A stretch of DNA of 45,107 nucleotides from Oceanicaulis sp. BBD 1991-10 (GTDB lineage: Bacteria > Pseudomonadota > Alphaproteobacteria > Caulobacterales > Maricaulaceae). Numbering within the stretch: the first letter of the stretch is position 1; each line of letters begins with the position of its first letter. The notes under the pieces are model-generated. The model ran no database searches, was not told the DNA's origin, and saw only the letters and a program-made list of their open reading frames with translations. The stretch is taken from contig LYSW01000022.1 of the NCBI GenBank assembly GCA_001657295.1, forward strand, positions 40,321-85,427, given 5' to 3'. A program made the position numbers and the translations under genes. Below are positions 26,269 through 36,200 of this stretch, in pieces.

Positions 26269-27744
26269 TCAGCTGATGATGGCTTCGCCGCGTTTCAGCT
26301 TCTCGTCCGCTTCGCGCGCCATGGTGGCGACGACGCTGGACAGGAGCAGGATGGCGATCAGGTTCGGGAAGGCCATGGAGGCGTTCGCGATATCCCCGAA
26401 ACGCCACAACGTATCGGTGAAGGCGGTCGCCAGACAGCCGGCGAACACCACCAGCACCCACACATAGCGCAGCGGCATGGTGATCCAGTCTCCGAACAGA
26501 TAGCTCGCCGCCTGCTGGGCGTAATAGCTCCATCCGATGATGGTCGTGAACGCGAACAACGCCAGCGCGCCCGAGATCACGAATTGTCCGCCCGGGATCG
26601 CATTGGCGAAGGCGGCCGTGGTGATCGCGGATGAGTTGAGCGTGGATTGCCACGCATACTCCACGGTCGATCCGTCCGTTCCGGGATAGCTGCCGACCGA
26701 GACCAGGATGACCAGCGCCGTCATGGTGCAGATCACGATGGTGTCGATGAAGACGCCGATCATGGCGATTTCGCCCTGGGCGACCGGGCTTTTGGTTTGC
26801 GCGGCCGCGTGGGCGATCGGAGCCGAGCCCTGACCGGCCTCGTTGGAGAACAGGCCGCGCGCGACGCCGTAACGGATGGCCTGCAGCACGCCATAGCCGG
26901 CTGCGCCGCCGACCGCCTGCTCCCAGCCGAAGGCGTAGGCGAAGATGGTCATGAAGGCGCCGGGCACCTTGTCGATATTCATCAAGACGACGACGAAGGC
27001 GACCAGGATGTAGAACATCGCCATGAAGGGCACGACTTTGCCGGCGACCGAGCCGATCGACTTGATGCCGCCGATGATCACCGCGAACACCAGGCCGGCC
27101 AGGATAATGCCGACCGCCCAGTTGGGAATGCCGAGACCCAATTCATTGCCGCTCTGCATCACCGACTCGGTGATCGAATTGGCCTGGATCATGCCGCCGG
27201 TCGCGACGGCGGAGACCACCGTGCCCACGCAGAACAGAATCGCAAGCCAGCCAAACGGGCTGAAGATGCCGCGCTTGCCGCCATTCAGGCCGTTCTTGAT
27301 GTAGAACATCGGACCGCCATGGATGCGGCCGTCGGCGTGGGTCTCGCGATATTTCACCGCCAGGCTGGATTCCGCGAACGCGCAGGCCATGCCGAGCAGC
27401 GCCGTCATCCACATCCAGAAGATGGCGCCGGGACCGCCGAGCGAAATCGCAGTGGCGACGCCGGCGAGATTGCCGGTGCCCACCTGACCGGACAGGGCTG
27501 TGGACAGGGCCTGCCAGGGCGTGATGTCGCCCTCCTTGCCCTGGGATTTGCGGCCCGCCCAAAGCTCGCCGAGCGCCGGCGCGAAGCGGCGCAGCGGGCG
27601 GAAGCCGAGGCGGATCATGAAGTAGAAGCCGGTGCCCAACAGCACGACGGCGAGCACGCCGACCGGCAGTATCCGGGTGTCGCCCCAGGTGCCGCCCCAG
27701 ATAAAGCCTGACAGGCTATCGATAAATGTGACTAGACCGTCCAC
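26269..27744 (-). CDS. AGCS-family sodium:alanine symporter
   Basis: 491 residues with about 10-11 transmembrane helices. Family signatures are LSGQVGTGNLAGVATAISLGGPGAIFWMW, AFAESSLAVKYRE, FSNEAGQGSAPIAHAAA and GWSYYAQQAASYLFG. AGCS (2.A.25) proteins import alanine or glycine with sodium. The start is a GTG preceded by GGGGAGGGTCAGC. The gene appears monocistronic, with a strong terminator downstream. Exact amino acid preference cannot be read from sequence. Confidence 0.95.
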   Translation of the reverse strand: MDGLVTFIDSLSGFIWGGTWGDTRILPVGVLAVVLLGTGFYFMIRLGFRPLRRFAPALGELWAGRKSQGKEGDITPWQALSTALSGQVGTGNLAGVATAISLGGPGAIFWMWMTALLGMACAFAESSLAVKYRETHADGRIHGGPMFYIKNGLNGGKRGIFSPFGWLAILFCVGTVVSAVATGGMIQANSITESVMQSGNELGLGIPNWAVGIILAGLVFAVIIGGIKSIGSVAGKVVPFMAMFYILVAFVVVLMNIDKVPGAFMTIFAYAFGWEQAVGGAAGYGVLQAIRYGVARGLFSNEAGQGSAPIAHAAAQTKSPVAQGEIAMIGVFIDTIVICTMTALVILVSVGSYPGTDGSTVEYAWQSTLNSSAITTAAFANAIPGGQFVISGALALFAFTTIIGWSYYAQQAASYLFGDWITMPLRYVWVLVVFAGCLATAFTDTLWRFGDIANASMAFPNLIAILLLSSVVATMAREADEKLKRGEAIIS

Positions 27745-27825
27745 GCTGACCCTCCCCGGTCATGTTGCGCATGCAAAGCGCAAGACCTTAACGCGCTTTG
27801 ACGAAAGGGAAAGGGCGCGGCGCGG

Positions 27826-28374
27826 TTAGCTCTCCAGCGCTTCAATCGCGAACACGCCCCAGGGCCACTGATCGTCATTCATGTCCTCCAGCGCCCGGTC
27901 TTGGCCGCGCGGCCAGACCAGGATCGCCGGACCGAGCCCGCCGACCGCCAGCGCTTCGCCGTCCGCATGGGTCGCCAGGATCGGCTCATGCCGTGCGATC
28001 ATCTGCGCGGACACATCGGCTTGATAGCCGTCCGCGGCGGTCAGGCGCGCGCCGGCGCCGGGCGCGCCGGAGGCGGCGAGCACGTCGGACAGGCGCGGGC
28101 CGGAGAAGCGCCGCGCGTCCGCGCCGATCGGAAAATCGGTCTCGATCACGTGTTGAGGCAAAGCCGCCAGGGCCGCTGCGTCAAAGCCGGCCGCGCCGGT
28201 CTGAAGGCCGAGGCCATAGCTGGAGAACAATCCCTCGCGCGGCGCGGCGCCGGTCCCCGCTTCGGTGAACACGCTGATCAGCACCGGCCCGTCTCCGCGC
28301 TCGATCGCTGGCGGCGCGCAGGCCGTCAGGGCTATGGCGGTCAGGGCCAGAAACGGCGCCAGGAATTTCATCAT
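27826..28374 (-). CDS. Lipoprotein resembling small molybdopterin-binding (SUOX-fold) proteins
   Basis: About 182 residues. The signal peptide MMKFLAPFLALTAIALTAC ends in a lipobox (C19). The mature part has the pattern FSGPRLSDVLAASGA, then TAADGYQADVSAQMIARHEPILATHADGEAL, then GLGPAILVWP and a final WPWGVFAIE. This matches small 'oxidoreductase molybdopterin-binding' domain proteins. I see no conserved cysteine to ligate molybdenum, so cofactor binding is doubtful. It starts 7 bases after the upstream hydrolase gene and is the last gene of a long minus-strand run. The in-frame upstream extension to 28500 is antisense noise. Confidence 0.72.
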   Translation of the reverse strand: MMKFLAPFLALTAIALTACAPPAIERGDGPVLISVFTEAGTGAAPREGLFSSYGLGLQTGAAGFDAAALAALPQHVIETDFPIGADARRFSGPRLSDVLAASGAPGAGARLTAADGYQADVSAQMIARHEPILATHADGEALAVGGLGPAILVWPRGQDRALEDMNDDQWPWGVFAIEALES

Positions 28375-28381
28375 CGCCTCG

Positions 28382-29257
28382 CTAAACCGGTTTCGGGTCG
28401 AGCCGGCGCCGTAGGAATTCCACGAATTCCGAGCGCACGCGCTGGGTCGCCATATCATCATAGCGCAGCTTGGACTGCGGATGGTGGTCCGGCTCGTCAA
28501 AGCCGTGAGTCACCCCGCCCAGCGTCGACCAGCTGATCGCGGCGCCATGTTGTTTCAGGCGTGCGAAGACCTCGGCGGCGTCGGCGTCGCTGGCCATGGC
28601 GTCCTGCTCGACCAGAACCGCCTCGACCGGTGCGGGCGGACTAAAGCTGCGCCGCCGCGACAGCGCCGGGCCGGACAGATAAGGGTAGACCAAAAACACG
28701 CCCCGGACGCCGTCAAACGGGTTTTCGGGGGCCTGATCCAGCCCGTCCGGCGCCTGCCCGGCGGCGTCAAGCGCGAAGGCGTCCAGCACCGTCCATCCGC
28801 CATGACTCCAGCCGGCGAGCACGATGCGGTCAGAATCAAGCTGCGGGTCGGCGCGCACGACGGACAGCGCCGCGTGCAGGTCCGCCGCGCGTTCCCGCCC
28901 CCACAGGACGCGTCCGGTGCAGACCTGGGCCAGGGCGGCCTCATAATCGATGCCGCGCGGGGTCAGGCTGTTGATGATCACGGCGGCGACGCCGGATTTC
29001 ACCGCGGCCTCGGCGTAGTCGTGCATGATCCGGCGCACGCCGCCGCAGCCGTGAAACAGCAGGACCGCCGGGAAGGGACCCTCGCCGGGAGGGTAGAGGG
29101 TCTGCAGATGCGGTTCGATCATGGCGCGGTGGCTTTCAAACGCGCCGCGGCGCAAATGCCGTCCGCTCAAGCGCCGCCAGAGCGAGGCGGCCACAGCGAC
29201 GCCAAGCGCCGCCAACATGGCGGCGAGCGTCGCAGCGATCCACAGGGCGGTTTGCAT
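28382..29257 (-). CDS. Dienelactone hydrolase-like alpha/beta hydrolase, paralogue 1
   Basis: 291 residues, with an N-terminal membrane-anchor or signal helix (about 5-27). The alpha/beta-hydrolase core shows VLLFHGCGGVRR (oxyanion region), the nucleophile elbow GWSHGG, and the late catalytic histidine in GGVTHGFDEPDH. The substrate is unknown; dienelactone hydrolase-family proteins cleave esters or lactones. The next gene downstream of purH, at 29303-30109, is a paralogue with the same motifs, so a local duplication is likely. It is followed by the small lipoprotein. Confidence 0.85.
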   Translation of the reverse strand: MQTALWIAATLAAMLAALGVAVAASLWRRLSGRHLRRGAFESHRAMIEPHLQTLYPPGEGPFPAVLLFHGCGGVRRIMHDYAEAAVKSGVAAVIINSLTPRGIDYEAALAQVCTGRVLWGRERAADLHAALSVVRADPQLDSDRIVLAGWSHGGWTVLDAFALDAAGQAPDGLDQAPENPFDGVRGVFLVYPYLSGPALSRRRSFSPPAPVEAVLVEQDAMASDADAAEVFARLKQHGAAISWSTLGGVTHGFDEPDHHPQSKLRYDDMATQRVRSEFVEFLRRRLDPKPV

Positions 29258-29302
29258 GGCGTTCGTGTCCTGCCGCCATAAGGGCGTGAGCCGGAGCGGC
29301 GT

Positions 29303-30109
29303 TCAACCCTCAAGCCCGCTCAGAAAGACCGCGAAGCGCTCAAAGGTCCGCTCCGCGCCGTCCCGATCAAATCGCATGCGCGGGTCCCAGGGCTGATCCT
29401 CGGCGTCGAAAGCGTGGGTCAGCTCCGCTTCCTCGATCGGGGTGATCAGGCTGCCCTCCGCGCGGCGCGCTTCGACCAGCCGCCGGCATTCGCCGGGGCT
29501 GACCACGCGGTCGCGCCCGGCGATCACGATCGTCACCGGAATGTCTGCGCCGATCGGATTGCGGTCGGCCCGGGTCAGCGTCCCGCAATAAGGATAAAGC
29601 AGGAAGGCGCCGCGCAGGCCGTCAAGCGCGTCCTCGGGCGCTTCTCCGGCGTCCGCGAGCGCCAAGGCGTCCAGCGCCGTCCAGCCGCCATGGCTCCACC
29701 CGATCACAGCGAGCCGGTTCGCGTCCACGCGTTCATCGTCACGCAACCGCTCCAAGGTGGCGAAGACGTCTCCGGCGCGCGCCGCGCCCCGCATGCGAAG
29801 GGCGGTGCAAACGAAGGCGCGGGCCCCAAATCGCCCGATTCCGCGCGCGCCGTGACTGTCCACGATCACGGCCGCCCAGCCTTGCGCATTGGCGATCTCG
29901 GCGTAATCCGACTGCACCTGGCGCACGCCGCCGCAGCCGGACAGCATCACGACCGCAGGAACCGGCCCATCGGCGGTCTCGGGCATCCGGATGTCGATAT
30001 GGTCGGAGAGGTTGGCGGGAGTCGCCTCCGCGCGCGCCGTGATCAGCGCCAGGGCTGCGGTCAAAATGACCGCGCCCAGGCCGGCGATCGGGACCGCGCG
30101 GCGGAACAT
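29303..30109 (-). CDS. Dienelactone hydrolase-like alpha/beta hydrolase, paralogue 2
   Basis: 268 residues, with a signal peptide (about 1-29, ending ARAEA). Core motifs are VVMLSGCGGVRQ, GWSHGGWTALDALAL, VIAGRDRVVSPGE (acid residue region) and ELTHAFDAEDQ (histidine). It aligns along its length with the neighbouring 28382-29257 protein, including the GWSHGGWT elbow, and both are predicted exported. The gene starts 3 bases after purH and is probably co-transcribed with it. No specific substrate can be assigned. Confidence 0.85.
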   Translation of the reverse strand: MFRRAVPIAGLGAVILTAALALITARAEATPANLSDHIDIRMPETADGPVPAVVMLSGCGGVRQVQSDYAEIANAQGWAAVIVDSHGARGIGRFGARAFVCTALRMRGAARAGDVFATLERLRDDERVDANRLAVIGWSHGGWTALDALALADAGEAPEDALDGLRGAFLLYPYCGTLTRADRNPIGADIPVTIVIAGRDRVVSPGECRRLVEARRAEGSLITPIEEAELTHAFDAEDQPWDPRMRFDRDGAERTFERFAVFLSGLEG

Positions 30110-30112
30110 CGC

Positions 30113-31708
30113 CTAGTGCCTGAAATGGCGCATGCCGGTGAAGACCATGGCGACGCCGGCGTCATCCGCCGCGGCGATCACCTCTTCATCGCGCATGGAG
30201 CCGCCCGGCTGGATCACGCAGCGCGCGCCGGCCTCCACCGCCTCGATCAGCCCGTCGGCGAAGGGGAAGAACGCATCCGACGCCAGCGCCGCGCCCTGCG
30301 TGCGCGGTGCGTCCCACTTGTTTTCCCGGGCCGCGTCCTCGGCCTTGCGCGCAGCCAGGCGAACCGCCTCGACGCGGCTGGTCTGGCCCATGCCGACGCC
30401 CGCGGTCGAGCCGTCTTTGGCGAACACGATGGCGTTCGATTTCACATGCTTGACGATACGCCAGGCGAAGATCAGGTCCGCCAGCTCGTCTTCATCCGGC
30501 GCGCGCTTGGTGACGATTTTAAGGTCCGCTTCGCGGACATGGCCGAAATCGCGTTCCTGGACCAGCAGCCCGCCCGCGACGGATTTGAGCGACCAGCCCC
30601 CGCGGCCGGGATCGGCGACGCCGCCCGTCAACAGGACGCGGACATTCTTTTTCGCCGACAGGATGTCAAGCGCGGCGGGATCGGCTTCGGGCGCAATCAC
30701 CACCTCGGTGAAAATCTTCGTGATGGCGTCCGCGGTTTCCGCGTCCAGCGGCCGATTGAACGCGGCGATTCCGCCAAAGGCGGAGACCGGATCGGCGTCG
30801 AAGGCGCGCTCATAGGCCTTGGCCGGCGTCTCCGCGATCGCGGCGCCGCAGGGATTGGCGTGCTTTATGATCGCGCAGGCGGCCTCGGAGTCCGGATCAA
30901 ACTCGCTGACCAGTTCGAACGCGGCGTCGGCGTCGGCGATATTATTGAACGACAGCGGCTTGCCCTGGACCTGGCGCGCGGACGCGACGCCCGGCCCGGT
31001 TTCGGACGTGGCGTAGAGCGCGGCTTCCTGATGGGGGTTTTCACCGTAACGCAGCTGGTCGATGCGCGGACCGCCCTGGGTGAACCAGCTGCGCGCGGGA
31101 CGCTCGACTTCCGGGGTCAGCCGCGCGGCGATCGCCGCGTCATAGGCGGCGGTGCGCGCGAACGCCTTAGCGGCCAGATGGCGGCGCAGGGCGAGCGGGG
31201 TCGCGCCCTCATGCTCGGCGAGCGCTTCGAGCACCTTGTCGACATCGCGCAAGTCCACGCACACCGCGACATGGGCGTGATTCTTCGCCGCCGCGCGGAT
31301 CATGGCCGGCCCGCCGACATCGATTTTTTCAATGCAGGCGCCGATTTCCGCACCGGAGGCGGCGGTCTCCTCAAACGGATAGAGATTGACCACCAGCAGA
31401 TCGATCGCCGGGATTCCGTGACGCGCCATGGCGTCCAGATCATCGCTGCGGTCACGCCGCGCCAAAAGACCGCCATGGACGCGGGGGTGAAGCGTCTTCA
31501 CGCGCCCGTCCATCATTTCGGGATAGTCGGTGATGTCGGCGACGTCGCGCGCGGCCAGGCCGGCGTCGCGAAGCGCTTGCAGCGTGCCGCCGGTGGAGAT
31601 GAGCTCGACGCCCAGCTCGGCCAGGGCGCGGGCGCGGTCGGCAAGACCGGACTTGTCGGACACCGAGATCAGGGCGCGGCGTATCGGGGCGAGTGCGGCG
31701 TCGGACAT
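30113..31708 (-). CDS. purH: Bifunctional AICAR formyltransferase/IMP cyclohydrolase
   Basis: 531 residues, performing the last two steps of de novo IMP synthesis. The N-terminal methylglyoxal synthase-like IMP cyclohydrolase domain has [16 protein letters not shown] and [12 protein letters not shown]. The C-terminal formyltransferase domain has RYGENPHQ, the catalytic KHANPCGAA, and the late [10 protein letters not shown] and [11 protein letters not shown] motifs. It lies in the conserved alphaproteobacterial block after rsmB, rpe and a heparinase-like gene, here separated from the heparinase-like gene by a CapD-like gene. Confidence 0.98.
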   Translation of the reverse strand: MSDAALAPIRRALISVSDKSGLADRARALAELGVELISTGGTLQALRDAGLAARDVADITDYPEMMDGRVKTLHPRVHGGLLARRDRSDDLDAMARHGIPAIDLLVVNLYPFEETAASGAEIGACIEKIDVGGPAMIRAAAKNHAHVAVCVDLRDVDKVLEALAEHEGATPLALRRHLAAKAFARTAAYDAAIAARLTPEVERPARSWFTQGGPRIDQLRYGENPHQEAALYATSETGPGVASARQVQGKPLSFNNIADADAAFELVSEFDPDSEAACAIIKHANPCGAAIAETPAKAYERAFDADPVSAFGGIAAFNRPLDAETADAITKIFTEVVIAPEADPAALDILSAKKNVRVLLTGGVADPGRGGWSLKSVAGGLLVQERDFGHVREADLKIVTKRAPDEDELADLIFAWRIVKHVKSNAIVFAKDGSTAGVGMGQTSRVEAVRLAARKAEDAARENKWDAPRTQGAALASDAFFPFADGLIEAVEAGARCVIQPGGSMRDEEVIAAADDAGVAMVFTGMRHFRH

Positions 31709-31751
31709 GGCGTGTCTTCCACTTCCCAGCGGCTGGAAAGCGCCGCGATTA

Positions 31752-33698
31752 TCACGTTCCTCCGCTCGCGGAAAGCCGCGGCGCCATGGAGCTGATCCCC
31801 TCGGGCCAGCCCAACGGCATCATAGCTTCGAGCTGGGCCCTCACGGCGGCCTCGTCGCGTCGAGCGGCGGCGTCCAGCAAGGCGTCCAGCGCGTCAGAAA
31901 AACCTTCAAGCGCCATATCCGGCGCCTGGACGCGCAATACGCCGGGCGTGGCGGTCGCCGCGCTGGCTTCGAACGCATGAAGCAATTGCTCGTGCAGCTT
32001 TTCGCCGGCGCGCAGCCCGGTGTACTCGATCGCGATATCCTCGTCCGGGGCGAGGCCGCGCAGGCGGATCAACTGGCGCGCGAGCTGCGCGATCCGGACC
32101 GGTTCACCCATGTCCAGCTGGAAGAGCGCCCCTTCAACTTCGCCGGGGCGCGCCTGGGCGCCGGCTTCCAGCACCAGCCCCGCAGCCTCCTCCACGGTCA
32201 TGAAGTAGCGAGTGGTCTGCGGGTCGGTCACGGTGACCGGCCCGCCCGCTTCGATCTGAGATTCAAAGAGCGGGACCACCGATCCCGCCGATGCGAGCAC
32301 ATTGCCGAACCGCACGGAAGAATAGGCGGTGTCGGGCCATCGGCGCTCTGCGTCGATCATCACCAGCTCGGCGACGCGCTTTGTGGCGCCCATCACCGAA
32401 CTGGGATCAACCGCCTTGTCGGTGGAGATCAGCACCACGGAACCAACCCCCGCCTGTCCGGCCGCCTCGGCGATATTCCAGGTGCCCGCCACATTGGTGA
32501 GCGCGGTTTCCGGCGCGTTTTGCTCCATCAGGGGCACATGCTTGAGCGCGGCGGCGTGCAAGATCACGTCCGGACGTTCTTCGGCGAACAAAATGTCCAT
32601 GCCGGCGCGGTCGCGAATATCTCCGAGAACGGCGCGCCAGTCGGGCGCGGCGTCGAGGCGATGGAGATATTGATCAATCTCGTAAAGATGGCTTTCGGCG
32701 CTATCGAGCAGGATCAGCCGCGCCGGATCCAGGCTCGCCGCCTGACGCACCAGCTCGGACCCGATCGTGCCGCCGGCCCCGGTCACCAGAACCCGCTTGC
32801 CCGAGATCAGCGCCCGCGCGCGGCTATGCGAGAGCGCGCGCGGAGGCCGGGCCAGGAGGTCGGCCGCCTCCACTTCCGTGAACGCCGCAACGCCTTCACC
32901 GCGCCGCGCGCGCGTCAGCGACGCCCCGGTCCGGCCACAAATGCGCGCGGCCTCGTCGACCAGCGCGGCGCTGGGGGGACGGTCCGCCAGCACGATTCGG
33001 ATCGCGGCGCCGTCCGAAGACCGCTTAAGGGCGCGAACCGTCTCTTCAAGCCGGTCCAGGCCGCCCTCCAGCGGCACGCCTTGCAGCGCGCGCCGGCCGG
33101 TCGCCCCGCCGGTCTCGATCAAGGCGCGGAAGCGGAAGGCGGGACCATTGGGCTTGCGCATCTCGCTGGCCAGCACCTCGGCGAGGCGGTCCCGTTCGCC
33201 GACCAGAACCGCGACGGGCGCAGCTGGATTCTCATTGCGAAACACCGCGCGCAAATCCCCGGAGCGCAGGCTGGCTGCGAAGGCGCGCGGCGCCAGCATG
33301 AACAGGCAAAGCAGGGGCCCGGACAGCGCCAGGCTGGTGCGCGGAAAGTCTTCAAGCCGTGTGACCGCGAAAAGAATCACCAGGAAGATCAGGTGAGCCA
33401 GGACAATCGCCTGCAGGATGCGAACGGCGTCCTTCAACGAGCTGTGCCGCCAGAGCGCGCGATTGACGCCCATGACGACGAACAGGATCGCACAGGTCAG
33501 CCCGAACAGGGCGGGCGCGATGAACTCGACCGCTCCGGGCGGCGTGCCGAACTCGGTGAATCGATAGCGCAGGACGATGGCGAGAAACATCGCGGCCACC
33601 GCGGCCAGCGTGTCATAGGCCAAAATCATCGGCGGCGCGCTAGGCCGCAGGCCGGAGGGCGAGGCGCCCTCGGTCGATCTGTCCTGTTTCACCCGCAT
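31752..33698 (-). CDS. CapD/FlaA1-like polysaccharide biosynthesis protein (NDP-sugar epimerase/dehydratase)
   Basis: About 648 residues. Four N-terminal transmembrane helices lead into a first Rossmann-like region and then a short-chain dehydrogenase domain with [17 protein letters not shown]. The active site is of the S-M-K type typical for FlaA1/CapD ([20 protein letters not shown] replaces the usual Y). Such proteins dehydrate or epimerise UDP-GlcNAc-type sugars for capsule, O-antigen or glycans. The start is uncertain: ATG at 33698, ATG at 33707 and GTG at 33692 or 33737 are all in frame, and a GGGGGG stretch sits between them. The gene follows the heparinase-like gene and precedes purH. 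Confidence 0.9.
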   Translation of the reverse strand: MRVKQDRSTEGASPSGLRPSAPPMILAYDTLAAVAAMFLAIVLRYRFTEFGTPPGAVEFIAPALFGLTCAILFVVMGVNRALWRHSSLKDAVRILQAIVLAHLIFLVILFAVTRLEDFPRTSLALSGPLLCLFMLAPRAFAASLRSGDLRAVFRNENPAAPVAVLVGERDRLAEVLASEMRKPNGPAFRFRALIETGGATGRRALQGVPLEGGLDRLEETVRALKRSSDGAAIRIVLADRPPSAALVDEAARICGRTGASLTRARRGEGVAAFTEVEAADLLARPPRALSHSRARALISGKRVLVTGAGGTIGSELVRQAASLDPARLILLDSAESHLYEIDQYLHRLDAAPDWRAVLGDIRDRAGMDILFAEERPDVILHAAALKHVPLMEQNAPETALTNVAGTWNIAEAAGQAGVGSVVLISTDKAVDPSSVMGATKRVAELVMIDAERRWPDTAYSSVRFGNVLASAGSVVPLFESQIEAGGPVTVTDPQTTRYFMTVEEAAGLVLEAGAQARPGEVEGALFQLDMGEPVRIAQLARQLIRLRGLAPDEDIAIEYTGLRAGEKLHEQLLHAFEASAATATPGVLRVQAPDMALEGFSDALDALLDAAARRDEAAVRAQLEAMMPLGWPEGISSMAPRLSASGGT

Positions 33699-33723
33699 AC
33701 CCCCCATAACGTACACTGCGCCG

Positions 33724-35481
33724 TCAGCCCGTCGCACCCCCGACGCGGCCCAAGCGTTGAAACGCCCAGCGCACCCGGTTCGGCGGACGCTCCCCGCCGC
33801 CGAACGGTTCAGCCTCTCCGGATATCACCAGCTGGGTTGAACGTCGAGGCGGCGCGCCTGCTGCCAGGTAGACTGACTTCTCCAACCTTACCGGACCTCC
33901 GTCGGTTCGAAAACGCCAACCATCGCCATTTGGCGCAACCAGCAGTGCACTGAGGGAATCGCGCGACAGCGAGGCGCGCACGTCGGGGTGCAGGTGGAAA
34001 CGTATGGCGAAGCGCAGCCGGGCTTCCGGGTCGGCGGGGGCGCCGTCTTCAACCGGCCTGAAAAGCCCGTCCTCACCGCGCAAATCGCCGCCGTCGACGG
34101 ACAGGAAGAGCCGTCGGCGAACGGAAAGCCCGAACGCTTTTCGATACCCGTCATGGGTGGCTTCCAGCCAAACCCCCAAATCTTCTTCATTGCGGCGGGC
34201 TTTCACCGGCTCCGGTCCCTGCTCGACGCAGGGGCCCAACAGATCGCGGCGCCAGCCCGGCCCGATCAGCCGGGCTGAGCTGGTTTCCTCAAGCGTCAGC
34301 GCCGAGTGCGCGGCGGTCGCTCTGACCGCATCGCGCCAGGAGGCCGGCTGGTCCGGGGCCCAGCCGCAATTGACCACCAGACGGGCGCCGGCGGCCGCAA
34401 ATTCAAACGCAAGCGCCGAGGCGTGGGCGTCGCCGCCGACCGGGCCCGGCGGCGCGCCGGCCGCGTCGAACAGCACGACGGCGTCGCCGGCGTCGGCGCG
34501 GTGATAGCCGCTGTGCGGCGCGACATTGAAGGCCGGCTTGGCCGGAATTTTCTTGCCGCCCAGAATATGGCGCAAGGCTGAGTCAATGGCGCGCGTATCG
34601 CCTTCTCCGCCGCCATGGAAGCTGGCGAGCGCGCCTGACGGCAGGCGGCTCAGGCGCACAAAGCCAGCGATCCGGTCGAGCGCGCGGCCGACTTCCTCCG
34701 GCAAAGGCGCGGCGCCTTCGGCGGCCCGGTCCAGCTCCACAAGGGCGATCAGGATGTCGGCGGCCGCCTGGGGGTTGCGGCTGATATGGCCGCCGTCGGG
34801 CAGAATCTGGGACTTGAGCTCCTGCGCAAGCGCACGGCCCGTGCGCGCCGCCATCGGTCCGCCCAGATCGAGCGCCAGGACAGCGAGCGCGAGCGTGATG
34901 GCGGCTTCCAGCCGCGGGCGTCCCGGTTCAACCACGCCCAGCGCCCGCGACAGCCGCCGGGTTTGCCGCGCCAGGGTGGCGAGGCGCTTGTCTGCACCGT
35001 CGCCCTCAAGCAGGGCGCGATGCGCGAACAGCCAGGCGCGGACCCGTCCGGCGAGGACGGTCGGCGACCAGCTGAACCAATTCCAGCGCCCGAAGCGCTC
35101 AATCCAGTCGTCGACCAGAAGCGTGGCGAGCCGCCGGGCCTCCGCATCCTCGACGGCGAGCAGGTCGGGGAGCCAGTCGAAGCGGTGCAGAGAGGCCGCA
35201 AAGCCCCGCGAGGGGGCCGTCAGGTCCCAGATGCTTTCGCCGGCCGGCGCCTCCAGCGTCTCGCCGGCGAGCGTGAATCGGCCGGACAATAGCGCGGCGC
35301 CCCGTCCCTTATCGCCCTTGCGCAATGGTTCCGGCGGCGCCGACAAGCCCTCAGGCGCGCGCCCGGAAAGGGCCGGCAGCCTGTACAGGGCGAGCGCGTT
35401 TGCGATATCCGAGCTTTCGCGTCGCAACCGCCGCGCCGCCGCGCCGGCCAGCTCGCCCGCCGTCACGTGAGCGGCGGCCAT
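33724..35481 (-). CDS. Heparinase II/III-family protein
   Basis: 585 residues. An alpha-helical toroid domain makes up the N-terminal half (for example HRFDWLPDL, then WIERFGRW), and the beta-sandwich heparinase II/III domain the C-terminal half. The latter has HSGYHRADAGDAVVLFDAAG, GDAHASALAFEFAAAGARLVVNCG and AAHSALTLEE. The family includes polysaccharide lyases; the alphaproteobacterial member between rpe and purH has no defined substrate. It starts 3 bases after the rpe stop, so is co-transcribed, and its end overlaps the beginning of the possible CapD-like frame. No signal peptide is apparent. Confidence 0.88.
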   Translation of the reverse strand: MAAAHVTAGELAGAAARRLRRESSDIANALALYRLPALSGRAPEGLSAPPEPLRKGDKGRGAALLSGRFTLAGETLEAPAGESIWDLTAPSRGFAASLHRFDWLPDLLAVEDAEARRLATLLVDDWIERFGRWNWFSWSPTVLAGRVRAWLFAHRALLEGDGADKRLATLARQTRRLSRALGVVEPGRPRLEAAITLALAVLALDLGGPMAARTGRALAQELKSQILPDGGHISRNPQAAADILIALVELDRAAEGAAPLPEEVGRALDRIAGFVRLSRLPSGALASFHGGGEGDTRAIDSALRHILGGKKIPAKPAFNVAPHSGYHRADAGDAVVLFDAAGAPPGPVGGDAHASALAFEFAAAGARLVVNCGWAPDQPASWRDAVRATAAHSALTLEETSSARLIGPGWRRDLLGPCVEQGPEPVKARRNEEDLGVWLEATHDGYRKAFGLSVRRRLFLSVDGGDLRGEDGLFRPVEDGAPADPEARLRFAIRFHLHPDVRASLSRDSLSALLVAPNGDGWRFRTDGGPVRLEKSVYLAAGAPPRRSTQLVISGEAEPFGGGERPPNRVRWAFQRLGRVGGATG

Positions 35482-35484
35482 CGC

Positions 35485-36144
35485 TCAGCCACCACGCAGG
35501 GCTTGGATGTTGGCCGCATAAGCGCCCGGCCCGCCCTTGAAAACGGCGGAGCCGGCGACCAGGGCGTGGGCGCCGGCCTCCCGGCAGGCCTTGGCGGTCT
35601 GCGGGTTCACGCCGCCATCGACCTCGATCCGGGTCTCCAGCCCGCGCGCGTCGATCATGGCGCGCAGCGCCTCGATCTTGCGCAGCTGTCCATCAATGAA
35701 GCTCTGCCCGCCGAAGCCGGGATTGACGCTCATGATCAGCACCAGATCGAGCTCATCGAGCACATAGTCGATCACCGAGAGCGGGGTCGAAGGGTTCAGC
35801 GCGGCGCCGGCCTTGGGGCCGGCCGCTTTGATGGATTGGACCGTCCGGTGGAAATGCGGGCCGGCCTCGGGGTGCGCCGTGATGATGTCGGCGCCGGCGT
35901 CGGCGAACTGGCCGATATATGCGTCGACCGGCGAGATCATCAAATGCACGTCGAACGGCTTGTCCGACCAGGCGCGCAAGGCCTTCACAACCGCGGGGCC
36001 GATGGTCAGATTCGGCACGAAATGGCCGTCCATGACGTCGACGTGGATCCAGTCCGCGCCGGCGTCGTCGATCGCCTTCACCTCTTCGCCCAAGCGGGCG
36101 AAATCGGCGGACAGGATGGACGGCGAAATGATGAGCCCGGACAT
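35485..36144 (-). CDS. rpe: Ribulose-phosphate 3-epimerase
   Basis: 219-residue TIM barrel interconverting ribulose 5-phosphate and xylulose 5-phosphate. Motifs: [13 protein letters not shown] at the N-terminus, [14 protein letters not shown] with metal/catalytic H34, D36, VDVHLM-type (here FDVHLM), [12 protein letters not shown], and EVDGGVN with the second catalytic Asp. The start is the ATG at 36144; an upstream extension reads through the end of rsmB and is not coding. Second gene of the rsmB-rpe-heparinase block. Confidence 0.97.
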   Translation of the reverse strand: MSGLIISPSILSADFARLGEEVKAIDDAGADWIHVDVMDGHFVPNLTIGPAVVKALRAWSDKPFDVHLMISPVDAYIGQFADAGADIITAHPEAGPHFHRTVQSIKAAGPKAGAALNPSTPLSVIDYVLDELDLVLIMSVNPGFGGQSFIDGQLRKIEALRAMIDARGLETRIEVDGGVNPQTAKACREAGAHALVAGSAVFKGGPGAYAANIQALRGG

Positions 36145-36200
36145 GACGTCCTGACTACCAGCGCCCCTGAATCGGAGCAAGCGGCGCACGCCGCGCAAGC

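Noticed and set aside
29414-31795. 793-codon open frame antisense to purH and the hydrolase gene
   Set aside because: Arg/Gly/His-rich, no recognisable domain, and it spans two well-supported genes on the other strand.
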